Shown piece by piece: positions 1 to 5,044 of a DNA stretch of 9,850 nucleotides (position 1 is its first letter; each line of letters opens with the position of its first letter). A model generated the notes under the pieces. The model was not told where the DNA came from. It did no database searches and saw only the letters and a list, made by a program, of their open reading frames with translations. Made by a program: the position numbers and the translations under genes. The DNA is from Pseudomonadota bacterium (lineage in GTDB: Bacteria > Pseudomonadota > Alphaproteobacteria > Azospirillales > Azospirillaceae): positions 1-9,850 of the forward strand of contig JAEZPL010000697.1 in NCBI GenBank assembly GCA_023413605.1, read 5' to 3'.

Positions 1-867
1 TCCCAGAAGATCGGCGATGGCACGGTTGACATCCAGGATCTCGCCGTCGCGGTGGATCACGATGCCTTCGGTGGTCGCGTTGGCAAGCTGCCGGAATCGC
101 TCCTCGCTGGCGCGCAGCCGGTCGGCCTCGCGCGCCGACCAGTCGGCCAGCCGCTGGTCGATGATGGAGCCGGTGAGGCCCAGCGTCAGGATCACGGTTG
201 CGATCGCCGCGATGGCCACCGCCAGCCACTCCGGCGCCAGGATCTGGCCCGTGATCCCGACCAACGGGTCGGGGACCAGCGTCACCCCGGTCATGCCGGT
301 GAAATGCAGGCCGCAGATGCCGGCGGCCAGCAGCGCCGCTCCCGCCGCCAGACTCGTCAGGGACCGGTCCCTCAGCGCGGCCAGCAGGGCCAGACCGCCC
401 AGCACCACGCCAACGACGATGGAGGCGGAAACGTAACGCGCGTCGTAGAGGACATCGACCGGCGCCTGGAGCGCCGCCATGCCCGTGAAGTGCATGGCGT
501 CGGCCGCCGCCCCGATGATGCCGCCGCCCACCGTGGCGCAGAGCCGGTTGCCGCGGATGCCGGCCGTGATGCCGAAGGCGCTGCCGACGATGGCGATCAG
601 GATGGACAGCGCCGTCAGGGCAAGGTCGTAGCCCACGGGGATGCTGGACTGGAAGGCCAGCATGGCGATGAAATGCGTGGCCCAGATGCCGCCACCCGTC
701 GCCGTCGCCCCCGCCGCCACCCAGCCCCAGCGCGCACGCCCTCGCGCGGCGGCGGCCCGCCTCACCAGATTGAGCGACACCCAGGAGCTGAAGGCGCAAA
801 CAGCCCCCGCGAGCAGGACCATCCATGGGCTGTGCTGCTGGGTGATGCAATCGTAAACGTGAAACAT
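1..867 (-). CDS. MHYT-domain membrane sensor with PAS domain (3' part outside window)
   Basis: Reading on the minus strand from ATG at 867 gives 289 codons open to the window edge. The first 230 or so residues are a hydrophobic multi-span domain carrying the three MHYT-type repeats: THFIAM (His65), MHFTGM (His126) and LHFTGM (His188). In this family these His/Met residues are proposed to bind copper or haem and sense oxygen, CO or NO. A short charged linker (RLRASEERFRQL, from residue 250) leads into a PAS domain (TTEGIVIHRDGEILDVNRA), cut off at the edge. Known MHYT-PAS proteins usually end in GGDEF, GGDEF-EAL or histidine-kinase modules, so a cyclic-di-GMP or phosphorelay output is likely but not visible. 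The start was chosen because it places HSPW and the first membrane span where MHYT proteins begin. No strong ribosome binding site is seen, and an in-frame GTG at 900 is possible. Confidence 0.9.
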   Translation of the reverse strand, partial: MFHVYDCITQQHSPWMVLLAGAVCAFSSWVSLNLVRRAAAARGRARWGWVAAGATATGGGIWATHFIAMLAFQSSIPVGYDLALTALSILIAIVGSAFGITAGIRGNRLCATVGGGIIGAAADAMHFTGMAALQAPVDVLYDARYVSASIVVGVVLGGLALLAALRDRSLTSLAAGAALLAAGICGLHFTGMTGVTLVPDPLVGITGQILAPEWLAVAIAAIATVILTLGLTGSIIDQRLADWSAREADRLRASEERFRQLANATTEGIVIHRDGEILDVNRAIADLLG

Positions 868-900
868 ACACCGACCATGCCGTTCCAGCAGTCGAATCAC

Positions 901-937
901 TGCCCAATTTAGACTTGGTCTAACATTGGCCGGTTAA
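901..937 (-). promoter_or_regulatory. Candidate promoter with overlapping palindromic operator for MHYT gene
   Basis: On the minus strand TTAACC (937-932) and TCTAAA (913-908) form a moderate -35/-10 pair with an 18-bp spacer, which would put the transcript start near 901 and give a leader of about 34 nt. The perfect inverted repeat TTAGAC-TTG-GTCTAA (909-923) covers the -10 and the adjoining spacer, as a repressor site would. The boxes fit the consensus only moderately; the palindrome is exact. Confidence 0.35.
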
Positions 938-1112
938 TCTTTCACTGCGCAAGCGCGCATTTATATATGCGGCGACGCAGACCAGAATTGAATTGTGATT
1001 CTGAATATTTGAATCTCGTACCCAGTGTGCAGCGTTTTGGCGCCTTGATCAAAAGTGGTAGGCGGCGGGCGACTGACGCGTCGCGCGTGCTTCTCCCAGG
1101 GGGCGTCGCCCA

Positions 1113-1150
1113 GGAACCGCTGCCGAGCGCGCGGCTTCGGCGGCGGTTCC
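1113..1150 (-). terminator. Strong hairpin after ridA-like gene, putative terminator without T tract
   Basis: GGAACCGC (1113-1120) is a perfect inverted repeat of GCGGTTCC (1143-1150). Pairing continues inward as TGCCGA with TCGGCG (one G-T pair), giving about 14 base pairs with a loop near 1127-1136. It starts 24 nt past the ridA-like stop, at the end of the TRAP operon. There is no run of T after it, so it may be a weak or Rho-assisted terminator or a 3'-end stabilising structure. Confidence 0.45.
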
Positions 1151-1173
1151 CTTCAGCCTGCGGCAGGATCGGG

Positions 1174-1617
1174 TCAGGCGCGGCCCGGGATGATGGCGGT
1201 CGCCTCGATCTCGACTTTCGCCTCGGGCTCGACCAGCGACACCACCTGGACCAGCGTCATGGCCGGGAAATGGGTGCCCATCACCTCCCGATAGGCGCGG
1301 CCGAGGTCGCGCAGCTTTTCCCGGTATTCCTGGATGTCGGTCACGAACCACGTCATGCGCGCGACGTGGTGCGGCTCCGCCCCCGCCTCCTTCAGGACGG
1401 CGACGATGTTCAGCAGGACCTGCCGGGTCTGCCCGACGAGATCCCGCGCCTGGAATGTGCCGGTCTCGTCCCAGCCGATCTGGCCGCCGACGACGACCAG
1501 ACGCCCCGTCGCGGCATAGCCGTTGGCGTAGCCCTTGGGCGCCGGCCACCCGGGCGGGTGGAGCAATTGCAGCCCGCCATCCAGGGTGGTGTCCGGGGTG
1601 GGGATTTGCGTGGTCAT
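1174..1617 (-). CDS. RidA/YjgF/TdcF-family protein lacking the catalytic arginine
   Basis: The protein has 147 residues, slightly longer than the typical 125-130 of the family. It has the RidA fold landmarks: VVVGGQIGWD (41-50), the QTRQVLLNIVAVLKEAG helix (63-79), the FVTDIQEYRE strand-helix (91-100) and the terminal KVEIEATAI strand (134-142). Archetypal RidA hydrolyses reactive enamine/imine intermediates such as 2-aminoacrylate, using an arginine in the motif FPAR (Arg105 in E. coli). Here the motif reads FPAM, so that position is Met120, while the glutamate of VEIEA (Glu138) is kept. Proteins without this Arg belong to Rid subfamilies not expected to act as the classic imine deaminase. 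ATG 1617 is preceded by AGGAGG about 11 nt upstream. It is the last gene of the dctQMP operon, 89 nt after dctP, so a role linked to the imported substrate is inferred. The reading frame stays open far upstream, but there it only overlaps dctP. Confidence 0.93.
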   Translation of the reverse strand: MTTQIPTPDTTLDGGLQLLHPPGWPAPKGYANGYAATGRLVVVGGQIGWDETGTFQARDLVGQTRQVLLNIVAVLKEAGAEPHHVARMTWFVTDIQEYREKLRDLGRAYREVMGTHFPAMTLVQVVSLVEPEAKVEIEATAIIPGRA

Positions 1618-1639
1618 GAGGTGGTTTTCCTCCTGCGGT

Positions 1640-1659
1640 CCGCCCGTTTCACTGGGCGG
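1640..1659 (-). other. Intercistronic hairpin between dctP and ridA-like gene
   Basis: CCGCCC (1640-1645) and GGGCGG (1654-1659) form a perfect 6-bp stem with an 8-nt loop, in the 89-nt gap between dctP and the ridA-like gene and upstream of the latter's AGGAGG. Such hairpins behind binding-protein genes often protect the upstream message from 3' decay, which would raise DctP over RidA. That role is inference. Confidence 0.35.
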
Positions 1660-1706
1660 CCACGATTCTGCGTTCGATACGGTCGGCGTCACGTCGTTTG
1701 CGGTCT

Positions 1707-2753
1707 TTATTTCGCAGCGGTCTTCAGGGCGTTCAGCTGCTCCGCGTAGAAGGCCAGCGCGCCATCCACGTCGACGTTGCGCTGCTTGGCCTCCTTGATC
1801 CAACCCTCCTTGATGGAGGTCAGCTGCGCGCGCAGGGCCTCGTCCTCCTTGCCGGTTGGGCGGTGGGTCTTCAGGCCGGCGGCGGTCATCGCGGCGATGG
1901 CGCGGGCCTCGCTCTCGTCCCAGATGCGGCTGAAGTTGCGAGCGATCACCTCGCCGGAGATCTTGTCGATGGCCGCGCGGTCGGCCTCGCTGATCTTCTC
2001 CCACTTGGCCTGGTTCATGATCATGTACTGGGTGGTATGGCCGAAGCCGCCGCTGTTCACGACCGCGCTTTTCATCAGCTTGTCCAGCTTGAAGGCGGCG
2101 ATCTGGTCGTGCTGAAAGAACATGCCGTCGATGATGCCGCGCGACAGCATCTCATACCCTTCCGACGCCGGGGCGTTGACCGGCACGGCGCCGATCAGCT
2201 TCGCCGTCTCGTCGAACATCGGGCTGGGGGAGCGCAGCTTCAGCCCCTTCAGGGCGTCCAGGCCGGCGAGCTGGTCCTTGGTGGTGAAGATGTAGCTGGC
2301 CGGCGTCGCCCACATGCCCAGCAGCTTCACGCCTTCATGCTCGTTGGCGCTCTGGAAGAACTTGGCGTAGGTGCGCCACAGGGCGACCGACGTGTCCTCG
2401 CCCTTCTCGCTGTAGAGCGGCAGCTCGCCCATCTGGGTCAGCACGAAGCGCGAGGGGTTGTAGCTGTGCACCGACATGGCGAGGTCGGCGGCCCCCGTCG
2501 CGACGAGGTCGTAATGCGCCTGCGGCTTGCCCAGCGCGTTGATGAACTGGACCTTGACGCGGCCCTCCGTCACCTCGGCCACCTGCTTGGCCCAGGGCTC
2601 GATCATGTCGGTCATGATCTCGTGCTTGGGCGGCAGCCAGCGCGAGAAGCGCAGGGTCACCGTCTCGGCCATCGCGGCGGCGCCGGTGCCCAGCACCGTG
2701 GCGGCGGCGAGAAGGCCCAGAGCGAGGCGGCGTCCGGTCGAAAACTGGGTCAT
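1707..2753 (-). CDS. dctP: TRAP transporter solute-binding protein DctP (first operon)
   Basis: This is a 348-residue periplasmic binding protein, normal length for the DctP family. It has a Sec-type signal peptide (Arg-Arg followed by a hydrophobic core), with likely cleavage after AAAMA (residue 29). The mature part starts TVTLRFSRWLPPKHEIM and shows the family landmarks: EGRVKVQF (63-70), GAADLAMSVHSYNP (87-100), GLKLRSPSP (170-178) and SRGIIDGMFF (204-213). Arg174 in KLRS is at the position that in DctP proteins (SiaP type) forms the salt bridge to the substrate carboxylate, so an organic acid ligand is expected. Which acid cannot be read from the sequence. ATG 2753 is preceded by AGAGGAG about 9 nt upstream, and the gene starts 34 nt after dctM. 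Having dctP last in the QMP order is less usual than P-Q-M. Confidence 0.95.
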   Translation of the reverse strand: MTQFSTGRRLALGLLAAATVLGTGAAAMAETVTLRFSRWLPPKHEIMTDMIEPWAKQVAEVTEGRVKVQFINALGKPQAHYDLVATGAADLAMSVHSYNPSRFVLTQMGELPLYSEKGEDTSVALWRTYAKFFQSANEHEGVKLLGMWATPASYIFTTKDQLAGLDALKGLKLRSPSPMFDETAKLIGAVPVNAPASEGYEMLSRGIIDGMFFQHDQIAAFKLDKLMKSAVVNSGGFGHTTQYMIMNQAKWEKISEADRAAIDKISGEVIARNFSRIWDESEARAIAAMTAAGLKTHRPTGKEDEALRAQLTSIKEGWIKEAKQRNVDVDGALAFYAEQLNALKTAAK

Positions 2754-2787
2754 GTCGGCAACTCCTCTTGTTCAGGACGGGGCGCGC

Positions 2788-4077
2788 TCACATGCTCGCC
2801 GGGATCAGCATCACGATGGAGGGGATCAGCACCAGCAGGGCCAGCCGGACGATGTCGGCGGCGATGAAGGGCATCACGCCGCGGATGATGGACGACACCT
2901 TCACGTCCGGGATCATCGCCTTGACGACGAAGATGTTCAGGCCGATGGGCGGGGTGATCAGGCTGATTTCGGTCACCACCACGACGATGATGCCGAACCA
3001 GATCAGGTCGAAGCCCAGGCTCTGCACCAGCGGGTAGAAGACCGGCACGGTCAGCAGCACCATCGACATGCTCTCCAGCACGCAGCCGAGCACGAGGTAG
3101 ATGGCGCAGATCAGCACGATGACGCCCAGCGGCGACAACTGCGCGTGGTCGATGATCTCGATCAGGTAGTCGGGCAGGCCGGCGACGGTGATGAAGTTGT
3201 TGAAGATCAGCGCGCCGATGACCAGCGCGAACATCATCGCCGTGGTGCGGGTCGATTCCACCAGCACCGCCCAATAGAGCGGCCAGTTCAGCCCCCGGCG
3301 CTTCAGCGCCAGCAGCAGGGCACCGGCGGCGCCGATGCCCGCGGCCTCCGTCGGGGTGAAGACGCCGCCGTAGATGCCGCCCATGATGACGGCGAACAGC
3401 AGCGCCAGAAGGCCGACGTTGCGCACCGCCTGCATCTTCTCCCGCGTCGTCTTGCGCGCGCCGGGCGGCCCCAGGTGAGGGCGCCGGGCGGTCACCACGC
3501 CGACCGCCAGCACGTACAGGCAGATGCCCAGCAGGCCCGGCAGGATGCCGGCGGCGAACAGCTTGCCGATGTCGGTGTTGGTCAGGATGCCGTAGATCAC
3601 CAGGATGACGCTGGGCGGGATCAGGATGCCGAGCGTCCCTCCCGACGCGATGGAGCCCGCCGCGAGGCTGTCGTCGTAGCCGAAGCGCCGCATGGAGGGT
3701 AGGGAGACGCGCGACATCGCCGCGGCCGTCGCCATGCTGGACCCGCACAGCGCGCTGAAGCCGCCGCAGGCGACGATGGTCGCCATGGCGAGCCCGCCGC
3801 GCCGGTGCCCGACGAAGGCGTCCGCCGCGTTGTAGAGGTCGCGCGACAGGCCGGCCATGTTGATCAGGTTGCCCATCAGGATGAACAGCGGCAGCACGGT
3901 CAGGCTGTAGTTCGCCGCCGTGTCGTAGGTGATCTGCGCGGCCATGGACAGCGCCGGCTGCCAGTCCACCAGCATGGCGAAGCCGACGGTGCCGACGATC
4001 ATCATGCCCCAGCCGATGGGCAGCCCGATGAACAGCAGGACGAAGAGGATCGCGAAGCCCAGGATCGGGATCAGCAT
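2788..4077 (-). CDS. dctM: TRAP transporter large permease subunit DctM (first operon)
   Basis: A 429-residue, strongly hydrophobic inner-membrane protein with about a dozen membrane spans, the usual DctM length, and not fused to DctQ. It is the ion-coupled transport subunit. Signatures include GGFSALCGSSMATAAAM (105-121), GYDDSLAAGSIASGGTLGIL (133-152) followed by IPPS, GGVFTPTEAAGIGA (237-250) and ISLITPPIGLNIFVV (371-385). In structurally known relatives the glycine/serine-rich hairpins form the sodium and substrate sites of the elevator domain. ATG 4077 follows CGGAGG at 7 nt. It lies inside the end of dctQ (dctQ stop at 4071-4073, 7-nt overlap), which implies translational coupling. The frame is open upstream to about 4740, but that part overlaps dctQ in another frame and is not coding. 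Confidence 0.96.
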   Translation of the reverse strand: MLIPILGFAILFVLLFIGLPIGWGMMIVGTVGFAMLVDWQPALSMAAQITYDTAANYSLTVLPLFILMGNLINMAGLSRDLYNAADAFVGHRRGGLAMATIVACGGFSALCGSSMATAAAMSRVSLPSMRRFGYDDSLAAGSIASGGTLGILIPPSVILVIYGILTNTDIGKLFAAGILPGLLGICLYVLAVGVVTARRPHLGPPGARKTTREKMQAVRNVGLLALLFAVIMGGIYGGVFTPTEAAGIGAAGALLLALKRRGLNWPLYWAVLVESTRTTAMMFALVIGALIFNNFITVAGLPDYLIEIIDHAQLSPLGVIVLICAIYLVLGCVLESMSMVLLTVPVFYPLVQSLGFDLIWFGIIVVVVTEISLITPPIGLNIFVVKAMIPDVKVSSIIRGVMPFIAADIVRLALLVLIPSIVMLIPASM

Positions 4078-4670
4078 GAACCGTCCTCCGGTGTGCGGAA
4101 GCAGCGGAGCACGAGGCACAGCGCGCTGAGCGCCACCGTGCCCGCGACGAGGTAGGCGATGGGCGCCAGCTCGATGCCCAGCGACGCCGCGGTCTCCCCG
4201 ATGGCCGCCTTGCGGCCCGCCAGCAGGATCAGATGCCAGGTCAGCACCGCCAGCGCCGCCGCGCTCAGCAGGTTGAAGGCGCAATCGCGGACGGCCTTCG
4301 CCCGCCGTCCCAGCAGGGAATCGACAAGGCTGACCTTCACATGCCCGTCCCGCCACGTGATCCCCGGCAGGCTGAGGAAGACCAGCATCGGCAGCAGGAT
4401 TTCGTTCAGCTCGTAGGCGCCTTGAAGCGGGGCGTGAAACAGGTAGCGGCCCGCCACATCCACGCAGGTGACGCCGACCATCGCCAGGATGATCACCGCC
4501 GACCCGGCATCCAGCAGCCGTTCCGCCCAGCCGATGACGCCGCGCTCGTACCGCGTGGGTTCGATCGTGGTGCCGTCTTGCGGGCTGGTGGATGCCGGTT
4601 CGGCCCGGAGGCGCTGCCTGTGAGCAGGCCCGCCCTGAAGTTGTCCGCCATGCAGTTGATCGATGGCCAT
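4071..4670 (-). CDS. dctQ: TRAP transporter small permease subunit DctQ (first operon)
   Basis: A 199-residue four-span membrane protein that pairs with DctM. The core is typical: VGVTCVDVAGRYLFHAPL (65-82), GAYELNEILLPMLVFLSLPG (84-103), then WRDGHVKVSLVD (106-117), then two more hydrophobic spans (about 131-152 and 167-190). The N-terminal 45 residues are hydrophilic and longer than usual for DctQ (about 160-180 residues in total). No better-placed start codon is seen within them. ATG 4670 is supported by GGGGAGG ending 4 nt before it. It is the first gene of the dctQ-dctM-dctP-ridA operon, so the regulation of the whole transporter lies in the structured leader and divergent promoter region immediately upstream. 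Confidence 0.93.
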   Translation of the reverse strand: MAIDQLHGGQLQGGPAHRQRLRAEPASTSPQDGTTIEPTRYERGVIGWAERLLDAGSAVIILAMVGVTCVDVAGRYLFHAPLQGAYELNEILLPMLVFLSLPGITWRDGHVKVSLVDSLLGRRAKAVRDCAFNLLSAAALAVLTWHLILLAGRKAAIGETAASLGIELAPIAYLVAGTVALSALCLVLRCFRTPEDGSC

Positions 4671-4674
4671 CTGT

Positions 4675-4718
4675 CCTCCCCGCCGCTTCGGTGCGCGCCT
4701 CTCGTGGGAGGCAGCGGC
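4675..4718 (-). promoter_or_regulatory. Structured dctQ leader with possible SD/anti-SD switch
   Basis: In the dctQ transcript, GCCTC (4712-4708) pairs with GAGGC (4701-4697) around a 6-nt loop. This helix is capped outside by GCCGCT (4718-4713) pairing with AGCGGC (4687-4682). The structure ends one base before the ribosome binding site. The hairpin arm contains CCTCCC (4711-4706), which is also exactly complementary to GGGAGG of the ribosome binding site (4680-4675). The two pairings exclude one another, as in a translational switch. The complementarity is seen; regulation is inference. Confidence 0.35.
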
Positions 4719-4773
4719 TTTTCCCCTGGACTATCTTCAAACTTAAAATATCAGCGACGCGATGCTTTGCATA

Positions 4774-4795
4774 GTGGGAATTCGATGTGGGAATT
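4774..4795. repeat. Perfect 9-bp direct repeat GTGGGAATT
   Basis: GTGGGAATT occurs at 4774-4782 and 4787-4795, separated by CGAT (13-bp period). It lies just upstream of the AT-rich stretch that probably carries the dctQ promoter, next to ATGC-TTT-GCAT at 4762-4772. Tandem half-sites of this kind are typical of response-regulator or activator binding sites. The protein is unknown. Confidence 0.4.
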
Positions 4796-4864
4796 GACGG
4801 ATGGCAGGCTGGCGCGGGTTTGGCCGCAGTGTTTGCGGTGCTGATGCTTTACGTTTGAAAATAA

Positions 4865-4920
4865 GCCTTTCTCCCGCCCGGAAGAGGGAAGGGAGCCACG
4901 ACGTGGGAGGGGTGAGGGCG
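4865..4920. repeat. Degenerate GC-rich interspersed-type repeat
   Basis: The stretch contains CTTTCTCCCGCCC, GAAGAGGGAAGGG and GGGAGGGGTGAGGG, resembling the imperfect palindromic repeats (agaggg...gggtgaggg type) scattered between genes in many G+C-rich proteobacteria. It is recognised from its word composition. Only a genome-wide search would prove other copies. Confidence 0.4.
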
Positions 4921-4931
4921 CCGCCAAGGGT

Positions 4932-4968
4932 CAGCGTCTTTGACGCTGGTTTCCAAATTTTACTTACT
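4932..4968 (+). promoter_or_regulatory. Candidate promoter and operator of the potassium channel gene
   Basis: TTGACG (4940-4945) matches the -35 consensus at five of six positions and lies 17 bp before CTTACT (4963-4968), a weak -10. Transcription would begin near 4975, giving a leader of about 70 nt. The perfect inverted repeat CAGCGTC-TTT-GACGCTG (4932-4948) overlaps the -35 box, as a repressor operator would. Alternatively it is a small hairpin unrelated to initiation. Confidence 0.35.
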
Positions 4969-5044
4969 TTACCGTGCGTCCGAAGGAGGCATCCCGCGTT
5001 CCGGCATTCGGTGCCCACGGGATGTCCGAACGGACGAAAGGTCG

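Larger units (their letters stand above)
868..1173. other. Intergenic region between ridA-like gene and MHYT gene
   Basis: This 306-bp stretch has no credible gene. The half next to the ridA-like stop is GC-rich and holds a strong hairpin (1113-1150) and a smaller GGGC-GTC-GCCC hairpin (1101-1111). The half next to the MHYT start is distinctly AT-richer (about 905-1020), as expected for a promoter. It holds the palindrome at 909-923, a CGCAT-N6-ATGCG inverted repeat (956-971) and a GATTC-N9-GAATC inverted repeat (997-1015) within a cluster of three TGAAT copies (989, 1002, 1010). Confidence 0.7.
4671..5044. other. Divergent intergenic control region (dctQ operon / K+ channel)
   Basis: 374 bp without a credible gene, between divergently transcribed dctQ and the channel gene. 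It contains, left to right: a structured dctQ leader (4675-4718); an AT-rich stretch (4733-4760); ATGC-TTT-GCAT (4762-4772); a 9-bp direct repeat (4774-4795); a degenerate GC-rich repeat (about 4865-4920); an inverted repeat overlapping a TTGACG box (4932-4948); and the channel leader. An open frame on the minus strand (4743-5060) crosses all of these and is judged non-coding. Confidence 0.75.

Noticed and set aside
52..912. 286-residue plus-strand frame opposite the MHYT gene
   Set aside because: It is a low-complexity Arg/Asp/Gln-rich shadow. The minus strand encodes recognisable MHYT and PAS motifs.
1618..2004. N-terminal extension of the ridA-like gene to an ATG at 2004
   Set aside because: The added part is Arg/Gly-rich out-of-frame reading of dctP. 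The ATG at 1617 has an AGGAGG and begins at the expected family position.
2527..3702. Large plus-strand frame opposite dctM and dctP
   Set aside because: It is a His/Asp/Gln/Arg-rich shadow of real minus-strand coding sequence, typical in G+C-rich DNA.
4078..4740. N-terminal extension of the first dctM to 4740
   Set aside because: It overlaps dctQ in another frame and has no membrane-protein character. ATG 4077 with CGGAGG gives the standard DctM length.
4762..4772. ATGC-TTT-GCAT as a separate operator
   Set aside because: Arms of only 4 bp are too short to claim on their own. It is mentioned only as a neighbour of the direct repeat.
4983..4989. Perfect AAGGAGG ribosome-binding-site sequence upstream of the channel gene
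   Set aside because: No ATG, GTG or TTG stands at a usable distance after it, and the channel start at 5045 has its own GAAAGG. It is probably chance or part of the leader.
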